From: Paludibacteraceae bacterium
GTDB taxonomy: Bacteria; Bacteroidota; Bacteroidia; Bacteroidales; Paludibacteraceae
Reading direction: 5' to 3'
Assembly (NCBI GenBank): GCA_905233925.1
Contig: CAJOFV010000008.1
Span: 1 to 48,305 of the forward strand
Length of the DNA: 48,305 bases
Shown one piece after another: positions 41,564 to 48,305 of the stretch. The position numbers and the translations under genes are program-made. Under the pieces are notes generated by a model. The model was not told the origin of the DNA and ran no database searches. It was given only the letters and a program-made list of their open reading frames with translations. Each line of letters begins with the position of its first letter. Position 1 is the first letter of the stretch.

Positions 41564-42437
41564 AGAATACCACACTTACCTCCGTCTGGAGCGTTCGCTG
41601 TCGGAAAATTCAGTGCTGGCGTATGAACAGGACTTACTTAAGTTGCGCACTTTTCTTGAGGGGCGGAATATCGACCCTGTGAAGGCTTCTTACGCTGATT
41701 TACAAGACTTTGTATATACTTCGTTCGGACAGGACACCAATGCCCGTTCGCAATCGCGCATCCTCTCAGGCGTACATAGTTTTTATCGTTTCCTGCTCTA
41801 CCACAATCACATAGAAACCGACCCGAGCGAACTACTTGAGATGCCGAAGAAGGAACTGCACTTGCCGGATGTGCTGACCGTGGAGGAAATCAATGCCATG
41901 ATAGCGCAGATTGACATGAGTAGCAACGAAGGTCATCGCAACCGTGCCATCATTGAGATGCTTTATGGTAGCGGTTTGCGTGTCAGCGAACTCACGGACC
42001 TCAAACTCAGCAACATGTACCGCGAAGAAGGCTATATGCTCATTCAGGGCAAAGGCAGCAAGCAACGTCTTGTGCCGATTTCGCCCGAAGCGGAAAAGTG
42101 GTTTGTCTATTGGATGGAGGACAGGGCGCATTTGGATGTCAAGCCCGAATACAGCGATATCGCTTTCCTCAATCACTACGGCCGTCAACTGACGCGGGCG
42201 ATGATTTTCACCATCATCAAGCGCCTTGCAGCTGCAGCGGGAGTTCATAAGACCGTCTCGCCGCATACCTTGCGCCATTCATTCGCTACCCACCTGCTCC
42301 AAAACGGTGCTGACTTGCGCATTATACAGCAACTGCTCGGGCACGAAAGTATCACAACTACGGAGATTTACACGCACGTGGATATTCAGGACTTGCGCAA
42401 AGCAGTCCTGCAATTCCATCCCGCTAACCGCCAATGA
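41538..42437 (+). CDS. xerD: tyrosine recombinase XerC/XerD
   Basis: A 299-residue site-specific recombinase. A SAM-like N-terminal core-binding domain (YKEYHTYLRLERSLSENSVLAYEQDLLKL) is followed by the catalytic domain: Arg148 (GSGLRVSEL), Lys in GKGSKQRLVP, HTLRHSFATHLL, LLGHESI and the nucleophile Tyr278 (IYTHVD). XerC/D resolve chromosome dimers at dif with FtsK. The length and C-terminus fit XerD slightly better than XerC. Part of a five-gene overlapping run rather than a mobile element. Confidence 0.92.
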   Translation: MKTSDSIYKEYHTYLRLERSLSENSVLAYEQDLLKLRTFLEGRNIDPVKASYADLQDFVYTSFGQDTNARSQSRILSGVHSFYRFLLYHNHIETDPSELLEMPKKELHLPDVLTVEEINAMIAQIDMSSNEGHRNRAIIEMLYGSGLRVSELTDLKLSNMYREEGYMLIQGKGSKQRLVPISPEAEKWFVYWMEDRAHLDVKPEYSDIAFLNHYGRQLTRAMIFTIIKRLAAAAGVHKTVSPHTLRHSFATHLLQNGADLRIIQQLLGHESITTTEIYTHVDIQDLRKAVLQFHPANRQ

Positions 42438-44752
42438 AACGCCGTTACCACATATTGCTTACAGCCCTTTTTGCCGCGTTATCCATCGTTGCGCAAGAGA
42501 CGATTCTGGTGGGTGACATCTTCTCTGAAGAGACCGGCGAACCGATTGCCAATGCCAATATCTACTACCAGGGAACGACAGTTGGAACCACTTCCAACGA
42601 TGATGGTGCCTTTATGCTTCGCGCCGACCTTCCCCGCAAAAAGGTGGTGGTTGTTTCGGCAGTCGGCTATCATACCCAGCGCTTTGTTATGGAACCCGGA
42701 GCGATGGCGGGTGTGCAGGTCTCTATGAAGGAAAAGACTGCCACGATTGAGGAAGTCTATGTCCGTCCGGGGGCCAATCCCGCCTTGCCGCTGTTGGCTG
42801 CCGTGCGCGAACACCGTGTCGGAAACGACCGCTTTCTGTCTGGCGCAACAACCGATGCCGCTGCGGCTACAGAACTCTATATCAGCGACATAGACTCCCG
42901 TCACCTCAAGCGCCGCTTGTGGAAAAGCCTGCGTGCCGGCATGTTGGAAACGGAGGACTCCACGCTGATGTTGCCGCTCTATGTCAGCCGTCAGCAAATG
43001 TCCCTTTCCGGCGATAAAACCGAAGCGAAAGGCAATAAGGAAGAGCGTGCGCTCGTGCTTTCCACCACCGATTATTCAGTGCTTTTGGCGGATAACGGCA
43101 ACCTTGATTTCTACCGTAATTCGGTAAGTGTCCTTGGGCGCAGTTTCCTCTCACCGCTTGCGGCTTCCGGCACCACGTATTATAATTATTATCTCGCCGA
43201 TTCGATAACCACGGAGTCCGGCAAACAGTATATCGTGCATTTCCGCACGAAAAACCCATTCTACGCCACGTTCAACGGCGAAATGCGGATTGATTCGGCA
43301 ACGTATGCTTTGCGTTCTGTCATTGCGGATGTGCCTCCGCAGAACAATATCAACTATCTCCGCGACCTGCATATCCGGCAGACACTCGGGGAAGACAACG
43401 GGTTGCAGGATGAGCAGATAACTGCCCTCTTGGACTTTGCCGTAAAGACAGACACCACACATTTCTTCCCGTCTGTCATGCTGCGACACACCCTGACCGG
43501 CACAACAACGCAGACCGGCGCGCCACTTGCCGCTGTAGCCGATACTGCTGCAAATGATGCCTTTGCCGCATTGGACTCCATTCCGCTTGTCCGTTTCGCC
43601 AAGTGGACGGCGGCCATCATCAACACCGGTTACATCCCTACCGGCACTTGCATCGATATTGGCAATATTCAGGAGATTCTGCAAGTCAACCAACATGAGA
43701 CCGTGCACGTCGGTCTGCCCTTCCGTACGAACCAGCGCCTGATGAAACATGTTTCGTTGGAAGCCTCTGTGGGCTATGGTTTCCGTGACGCAGCCTTCAA
43801 GGGCATGGGGCGTGTGTCTGTACTGCTGCCTACATTGCGACGCAATGTGTTCTTCTTCGAATATCACGACCGCTACGTTTGGTCCGAGGTGGACGATTTC
43901 ACCAATCTGCTCTACGAAAACAACATTGGCTTGCGGGCGATGGACTTCACGGCTTATGCCTTTGAGGCGCTTCGATACAATAAATTGGCGGTCAATACCG
44001 CTACCCGCCAGCGCCAGTTTGAACTCCGTTTCAGTAACGATTGGACCGACAATCTGGAGACCCAACTCTATGCCCGCGTCGGTTGGATGGGCTATGGCGA
44101 CCCGTTGGTCGGCTATCACAACATCCCCTATTTCAGTTATCAGACATTGGGCACCATCTTCCGTTTCAGTTGGCGCGAACGCAAGATTGACGATTGGCTC
44201 TCCCGTTACTATGTCTATAACGACCTGCCGGTGCTTTACGTTGGTTTGGAGGGAGGCAGCTTCCAAACGGAAAGTCTGTCGCGCTACCAGCTCTTTGCCA
44301 AGCTCAATATCATGTTGCGTCACCATGTCCGTCTGGGCATGGGCGGCACGCTTGATTACGTCGTGCAGGCGGGCTGTGTCTTGGGTAAAGTGCCATTCTC
44401 GCTACTTCACCATTTTGAGGGCAACCAGGGCTATGCCTATGACCCCTACCGCTTCACGCTGCTCAACAACTTCAGCTACGCGGCGGACAAATACATCGCC
44501 TTGCACACCGAATGGAACGGACAGGGCATCCTTTTCAATCTCATTCCGGGAGTTCGCCGTCTCCGCTTGCGCGAACTGGCGACCTTCAAACTCGCGTGGG
44601 GTGGGGGAACGCCATATACCGAAATCGGCTGCGGAATCGGCAATATTCTCCGCGTGCTCGATATCCATTCCGTTTGGCGGCTGACAACGCCAAATAATGC
44701 GCCTGAACTACCCTATTGGGCGATGCGCTTCCGTTTGCATATAACGCTATAA
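42434..44752 (+). CDS. DUF5686 / carboxypeptidase-regulatory-like outer-membrane protein
   Basis: A 772-residue exported protein. Signal peptide (residues 1-20, ending SIVAQ), then a carboxypeptidase D regulatory-like domain (VGDIFSEETGEPIANANIYYQGTTVGTTSNDDGAFML), as at the N-terminus of SusC-like proteins. A long DUF5686 region follows with no TonB plug, ending in amphipathic strands up to the C-terminal RFRLHITL, suggesting a barrel. Function unknown. It overlaps xerD by ATGA. Confidence 0.88.
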   Translation: MKRRYHILLTALFAALSIVAQETILVGDIFSEETGEPIANANIYYQGTTVGTTSNDDGAFMLRADLPRKKVVVVSAVGYHTQRFVMEPGAMAGVQVSMKEKTATIEEVYVRPGANPALPLLAAVREHRVGNDRFLSGATTDAAAATELYISDIDSRHLKRRLWKSLRAGMLETEDSTLMLPLYVSRQQMSLSGDKTEAKGNKEERALVLSTTDYSVLLADNGNLDFYRNSVSVLGRSFLSPLAASGTTYYNYYLADSITTESGKQYIVHFRTKNPFYATFNGEMRIDSATYALRSVIADVPPQNNINYLRDLHIRQTLGEDNGLQDEQITALLDFAVKTDTTHFFPSVMLRHTLTGTTTQTGAPLAAVADTAANDAFAALDSIPLVRFAKWTAAIINTGYIPTGTCIDIGNIQEILQVNQHETVHVGLPFRTNQRLMKHVSLEASVGYGFRDAAFKGMGRVSVLLPTLRRNVFFFEYHDRYVWSEVDDFTNLLYENNIGLRAMDFTAYAFEALRYNKLAVNTATRQRQFELRFSNDWTDNLETQLYARVGWMGYGDPLVGYHNIPYFSYQTLGTIFRFSWRERKIDDWLSRYYVYNDLPVLYVGLEGGSFQTESLSRYQLFAKLNIMLRHHVRLGMGGTLDYVVQAGCVLGKVPFSLLHHFEGNQGYAYDPYRFTLLNNFSYAADKYIALHTEWNGQGILFNLIPGVRRLRLRELATFKLAWGGGTPYTEIGCGIGNILRVLDIHSVWRLTTPNNAPELPYWAMRFRLHITL

Positions 44753-44763
44753 ATGAATAACTT

Positions 44764-46737
44764 ATGAAATATTGTCTCTCGTGCTTTGCAGCACTTTTAT
44801 CCCTTTTTGTTATGACTTCCTGTAGTAATCAACCCAAGCAAATCGCCGATGCCTCACCCAAAGAGCGCGGTATTGCCCAGGCTGCGGCTTTGTGGCGTGC
44901 CGAAGACGGCACAAAAGACGAGTTCAATGCCTTTGTGCAGGAGCATTACTGCGAAACGCCGGAAGCGCGGCTGGCACTCTTTGAGTCGTTGAGCCGTATC
45001 TTCGAAAACTGCTTTGAAGCTGCCGACAAACTGACGGTGGAACTTCTCCGCCCGACCCAGTTGACCAACGCCGCTGAACCGCAGATACCAGACTGGATAA
45101 TGTCCGCATACAGCCCTATGGCGCATTTCTCGGACGATATGTTTGCCAATCAACTGGCCTTTGTCACAATTCTCAATTTTCCCCACTATACGCTGGAGGA
45201 GAAGAACACGCTCGGGCGCAACTGGTCTCGCCTGGAGTGGGCGATGGCGCGTATGGGCGACATCTTCACCACCCGTGTCCCGGCCGAAGTGAACACCCGT
45301 CTGGCACAGGCGTTTGCTGATGCCGAAAACTATATCGCCGATTACAATATCTATATGGGTTCCCTCCGCACGGAGGATGGACGGCAACTCTGGCCGGATG
45401 ACAAGATTCTCCTCAGCCACTGGAATCTGCGCGACGAACTCAAAGCGCTCTACGCAGACTCCGTCGCCGGACAGGAAAAGCAGGAAATGATTTATCAGGT
45501 CATGCAACGCATTGTCCGTCAGGAAATCCCCCAATCCGCCATCAACAGCGGCGAGAACGAATGGAATCCCTATTCCGATACCAAAGAACCCGCAGAGCCC
45601 TACACCCGCTACGAGAGAATCTTATCTATCGCGCATGCCTTCTTTGCGCAGGACAAGTATTGTCCTACTGCCCCGACCGCGATAATCCGCAACTTCGAGG
45701 AGGGTGTGGAGATGCCTGCTGCCGAACTGGACAGCCTTTTCCGCGCACTCATCGGCTCGCCGCAAGTGCAACAGGTCGCTGCGATTATCCGCCAGCGCCT
45801 GGGGCGCGAACTCCGTCCGTACGATATCTGGTACGATGGTTTCAAGTCCCGCGCCTCGCTTAATGAGGATGACCTCACAGCCCTTACCTGCCGCCTTTAT
45901 CCCGATGCAGATGCTTTTGCAGCCGATATGCCCCGCCTGCTTCAGAAGATGGGCTTCTCTGCCGCTGATGCGCAAGATATAGCCTCGCACATTGCCGTTG
46001 AACCGGCACGCGGCTCAGGCCACGCATGGCCTTGTCTCGGACGCAACGAGCAGGCACGACTCCGCACGCGTATTCCCGCTGCCGGCATGGATTACAAGGG
46101 CTACAATATCGCCGTCCATGAGTTCGGGCATACAGTGGAGGAAGTGCTTGACATGTACCGCATTGACCATTACATGCTTTCCGGCGTGCCCAACACCGCT
46201 TATACGGAAGCCAGCGCCTTTCTCTGGCAGCAGCGCGACCTGCAACTCCTGCCGCAAAATGACAAAATCGTAAATCCCCAACTTGCAAATGACAACATCG
46301 CTCTTGATCAGTTCTGGTCTATGTACGAAATCATGGGAGTCAGTCTGGTCGATATGGCGATGTGGCGATGGATTTACGCGCATCCGAAGGCGACGGCGAA
46401 GCAACTTTGCGAGCAGACCGTCCGCATTGCGCAGGAGGTCTGGAATCAGTATTACGAGCCTGTTCTCGGCGAGCATGATTGTGTGCTTTTGGCGGTTTAC
46501 AGCCACATGGTCAATTCGCCGATGTATCTGCCCAATTATCCGTTGGGGCACATTGTCCAGTATCAGCTGGAGGAGCATTTGGCGCAGTTCAAAACGCCGC
46601 AGGAGTTTGCTGCCGAATACGAGCGCATTTATCGTCTTGGACGCCTCACGCCGAAGGAATGGATGATTCAGGCTGTTGGTACTCCGCCCTCTGTCACTCC
46701 GATTCTCAACGCCCTCAATGTCCTACAGCACCACTAA
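44764..46737 (+). CDS. M3-like zinc metallopeptidase lipoprotein
   Basis: A 657-residue protein with a lipoprotein signal (MTSC, Cys20). The zinc site is HEFGH at residues 452-456 (NIAVHEFGHTVEEV), with a likely third ligand Glu482 in YTEASAF, as in gluzincins of the M3 oligopeptidase group. Most of the chain is helical, also as in M3. A role in degrading peptides in the periplasm or at the cell surface is expected. Other gluzincin families cannot be fully excluded from the motif alone. It begins 11 nt after the DUF5686 gene and is the last gene before a long repeat-filled spacer. Confidence 0.85.
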   Translation: MKYCLSCFAALLSLFVMTSCSNQPKQIADASPKERGIAQAAALWRAEDGTKDEFNAFVQEHYCETPEARLALFESLSRIFENCFEAADKLTVELLRPTQLTNAAEPQIPDWIMSAYSPMAHFSDDMFANQLAFVTILNFPHYTLEEKNTLGRNWSRLEWAMARMGDIFTTRVPAEVNTRLAQAFADAENYIADYNIYMGSLRTEDGRQLWPDDKILLSHWNLRDELKALYADSVAGQEKQEMIYQVMQRIVRQEIPQSAINSGENEWNPYSDTKEPAEPYTRYERILSIAHAFFAQDKYCPTAPTAIIRNFEEGVEMPAAELDSLFRALIGSPQVQQVAAIIRQRLGRELRPYDIWYDGFKSRASLNEDDLTALTCRLYPDADAFAADMPRLLQKMGFSAADAQDIASHIAVEPARGSGHAWPCLGRNEQARLRTRIPAAGMDYKGYNIAVHEFGHTVEEVLDMYRIDHYMLSGVPNTAYTEASAFLWQQRDLQLLPQNDKIVNPQLANDNIALDQFWSMYEIMGVSLVDMAMWRWIYAHPKATAKQLCEQTVRIAQEVWNQYYEPVLGEHDCVLLAVYSHMVNSPMYLPNYPLGHIVQYQLEEHLAQFKTPQEFAAEYERIYRLGRLTPKEWMIQAVGTPPSVTPILNALNVLQHH

Positions 46738-46769
46738 CGTGGACTTTTTTATTGTGCCTGCCAATCCCG

Positions 46770-47027
46770 CGACCATTTCGGGACATCACCGGGATATCTC
46801 CAAGCCTTTGAGCAGTTTTAACATACGCTTAAGAGATGCAACGAAAGAAGTACGTTTTGTCGCACTTTTATGATTGGGAAGCCTGCCGAAGCGAGGACCA
46901 TTTCGGGACTTCACCGGGACTTCTCCAAGACTTATTCCTCTCTTTTTAGCCTGCTTGTTGGTTTCCTTTTGGATCTCTTTTAGATGCTTAAGAGTTGCTT
47001 AACATCTACAAACAGAAAACCGGATGC
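46770..47027 (+). repeat. 11-nt ladder arrays (locus C), two runs
   Basis: First run from 46770: CGACCATTTCG, GGACATCACCG, GGATATCTCCA, with drift to AGTTTTAACAT (46814) and ACGCTTAAGAG (46825). Second run from 46896: GACCATTTCGG, GACTTCACCGG, GACTTCTCCAA; later ATGCTTAAGAG (46984) and TTGCTTAACAT (46995). The two runs open with the same CCATTTCGGGAC word. The 15-mer AAAACCGGATGCCGG (47016-47030) at the end can form a 5-bp hairpin. Confidence 0.82.
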
Positions 47028-47044
47028 CGGTAGTTTTCCGACAT

Positions 47045-47092
47045 CCGATTTAACATTCGATTTAGTATCCGATTTACTTATATCCGATTAAC
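47045..47092 (+). repeat. 12-nt tandem repeat
   Basis: CCGATTTAACAT (47045), TCGATTTAGTAT (47057), CCGATTTACTTA (47069), then a shifted unit TATCCGATTAAC (47081). It continues the ladder with a period of 12 instead of 11. Confidence 0.75.
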
Positions 47093-47135
47093 TTATTCAG
47101 CCCACGGTGCACAGCGGTGCACGTCGTACGTCATA

Positions 47136-47202
47136 AAAGTATAAGAATTGTGAGAAAATATCATGCCATTTAGGCTAAAAATTCTCACAATTCTTACTTT
47201 TC
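47136..47202. repeat. long inverted repeat / hairpin
   Basis: AAGAATTGTGAGAA (47143-47156) is perfectly complementary to TTCTCACAATTCTT (47182-47195). Allowing a 2-nt bulge the stem extends to about 20 bp, around a loop of about 25 nt. A second hairpin follows at 47212-47239 (GGGTGTTTCCG with CGGAAAAACCC, one mismatch). They lie between convergent genes and may end transcription from both sides. Confidence 0.65.
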
Positions 47203-47338
47203 TCACTATTTGGGTGTTTCCGATGAAACGGAAAAACCCATAAAAAGGAAAAGGCACAAGATGAAGGGCACGAGGTGAAAAGACAAAAACGGCAAGCAAC
47301 TGCATTTTTTTGCACATTTTCAAAAAATGGGGTTTCAC

Positions 47339-47437
47339 TTGACGTTCTGTTGAGGCTGTGTTGAGTCAAAATCGGGTTTGTTTTGGCTTACAATCGGCTC
47401 AACATCCAACTAATATCTAACTTATAACTAACTACTG
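47339..47437 (+). repeat. 11-nt ladder array (locus E), nine units
   Basis: TTGACGTTCTG (47339) and TTGAGGCTGTG (47350) share 8 of 11 bases; TTGGCTTACAA (47383) and TCGGCTCAACA (47394) share 7; TCCAACTAATA (47405) and TCTAACTTATA (47416) share 9. The phase holds for the full 99 nt. Confidence 0.85.
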
Positions 47438-47681
47438 GCAGGTTTCCGGTATATTCGAGTTTCTTTGCCCCAAAATTTTGCCATGTGGCAAAAAGGCAAT
47501 TTGACAATATTACGATATCTATCTTAAAATCAACACATTACGCGATTTTGGAATTGCCAAATTGTCAAAGTGTCACCTTACTTTTCATTTTTTTATAAAT
47601 ATAATCAACCAGCCACAATACAGCAACTTTTTTCTCATCGTTCGTGCATTCTTCGTGCATCGGTCGTATAGAGCCGGAAAA
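47438..47681. repeat. repeat-rich spacer with a palindrome and a short ladder (locus G)
   Basis: It contains the inverted repeat TTTTGCCA-TG-TGGCAAAA (47476-47493), a 9-bp inverted pair TTTGACAAT (47500-47508) with ATTGTCAAA (47561-47569), and three 11-nt ladder units: TCGTTCGTGCA (47638), TTCTTCGTGCA (47649), TCGGTCGTATA (47660). No gene is seen. Confidence 0.6.
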
Positions 47682-48305
47682 TCAATACGTCTTTACTTCT
47701 TCTATATCAAAGCAATGATGGACTTCTTTGACGCGACGAAAATCTCCGTCCTCATTAACTTGATAGTAATAATTCCCCCAAATGTTAGCACCACCATGAA
47801 TGTAAGTGATTATCGTCTTATTGATGCTATCAAAAACCGTGTTCATGTCGATGATAAATGCTGTATAATCAGGTTTCTTTATTACGAGAGCAGAATCGGT
47901 AATATCATAAATATCGTAACAGGTTCCGCAATAAGGTCCACCACGATAAAAGCCTATCAGCAATTCATCCTCACCATCAAAATCCGCATCATAGAACTGG
48001 TATTCGGCGTAGGGATACAAAATATTGTCTGCCTCATCATATCTGAAATCGTTATACGTAAATATATATGAATCGCCGTTTTTGAAACCTTTGAACTTTT
48101 TATTTGAAACAATATTATCAACGTTCTGACTCATAAACCGCCAGTCAAACGTGTGATATTTCTCACTCCAATCCGTCCAAACATATTCTTTGTCGGTTTT
48201 AAGGTCATGAAAGAACAGCCTAACTCCATTTTCGGAATCATTCCAACCATATTTTTCAGTATAGAGCGGATAGAGAATACCGCTAACCTCATAGCCGTTT
48301 ACGAT
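47682..48305 (-). CDS. unrecognised protein, 5' end beyond the window
   Basis: The frame is open from the right edge to the TGA at 47682-47684, giving 207 visible residues; the Met at 48134 is internal, because the frame continues upstream without a stop to 48305. The sequence is rich in Tyr, Asp and Asn. One Asp-rich loop (YDADFDGEDELLIGFYRGG) resembles the calcium-binding DxDxDG loops of FG-GAP/VCBS-type or EF-hand-like repeats. It also has GGPYCGTCYDIYDI with a CxxC pair. Family and function are not recognised. Start, signal peptide and full length cannot be seen. Confidence 0.75.
   Translation of the reverse strand: MVNGYEVSGILYPLYTEKYGWNDSENGVRLFFHDLKTDKEYVWTDWSEKYHTFDWRFMSQNVDNIVSNKKFKGFKNGDSYIFTYNDFRYDEADNILYPYAEYQFYDADFDGEDELLIGFYRGGPYCGTCYDIYDITDSALVIKKPDYTAFIIDMNTVFDSINKTIITYIHGGANIWGNYYYQVNEDGDFRRVKEVHHCFDIEEVKTY

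Noticed and set aside
42365..42385. Second parS-like CACGTG core inside xerD
   Set aside because: Only the central six bases match; the flanking TGTT/AACA arms are absent.
41538..42437. xerD and Bro-N as evidence for an integrated phage or integron
   Set aside because: xerD is embedded in an overlapping housekeeping operon, Bro-N is 14 kb away, and no structural phage genes or att-like direct repeats were seen.
43151..44326. 391-codon frame antisense to the DUF5686 gene
   Set aside because: It has no recognisable domain and lies wholly within a well-supported gene on the other strand.

Overview
The window reads as a chromosomal segment of a Bacteroidota bacterium, most likely an uncultured Bacteroidales. 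Nearly every transcription unit is preceded by the Bacteroidota-type promoter (TTG, about 20 nt, TAnnTTTG). The gene families also fit: GldB, DUF5686 with a carboxypeptidase-regulatory domain, DUF3089, S41 lipoproteins, a type-IX-sorting-like domain and MreBCD-PBP2-RodA in this order. The window is dense, with many ATGA or TGATG overlaps and convergent genes that overlap at their stops.

Layout. 1-9.3 kb: end of an unknown gene and a DUF2461 gene; then a minus-strand DNA-uptake/repair-like set (helix-hairpin-helix outer-membrane protein, ComEA-like anchored HhH protein, xseA, an unusually short ComEC core, rpe, S41 protease, dCMP deaminase), with one UPF0104-like membrane protein on the plus strand. 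9.3-11.7 kb: tRNA-Cys, plsC, an adenosine-kinase-like gene and tRNA-Asn. 11.8-17.2 kb: the rod-shape operon mreB-mreC-mreD-mrdA-rodA. 17.2-20.6 kb: a GH53-like glycosidase with a small outer-membrane protein, divergent from an AraC regulator. 20.7-26.3 kb: mnmG, a parS site, uvrC, tsaE and two unknown envelope proteins. 26.4-31.5 kb: an apparently AT-richer accessory stretch with a lone Bro-N protein, a secreted Sel1-repeat/caspase protein and a protein with two TonB-C-like ends. 31.7-36.5 kb: S41 lipoprotein, lolD, gldB, sufS, nuclease/phosphatase. 36.6-39.1 kb: a second AraC regulator, a DUF3089 hydrolase and recO. 39.2-46.7 kb: rpmH (too short for most ORF calls), rbfA, a LolC/E-type permease, a small lipoprotein, a XerC/D recombinase, a DUF5686 protein and an M3-like metallopeptidase. 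46.7-47.7 kb: a long repeat-filled spacer, then the 3' part of an unknown minus-strand gene cut by the window edge.

The most unusual signal is non-coding. The longer spacers (10.3, 20.6, 29.6, 31.5, 46.8, 47.3 and 47.6 kb) hold strictly 11-nt-phased 'ladder' arrays in which each unit resembles its neighbours while the word drifts along the array. Related short-period tracts have also entered genes: period 8 in xseA with a twin at the rpe start, and period 7 in recO. One 15-nt terminator-like word and an adjacent 20-nt word occur twice in inverted orientation 17 kb apart. A textbook 16-bp parS palindrome lies between mnmG and uvrC and suggests the origin-proximal part of the chromosome.
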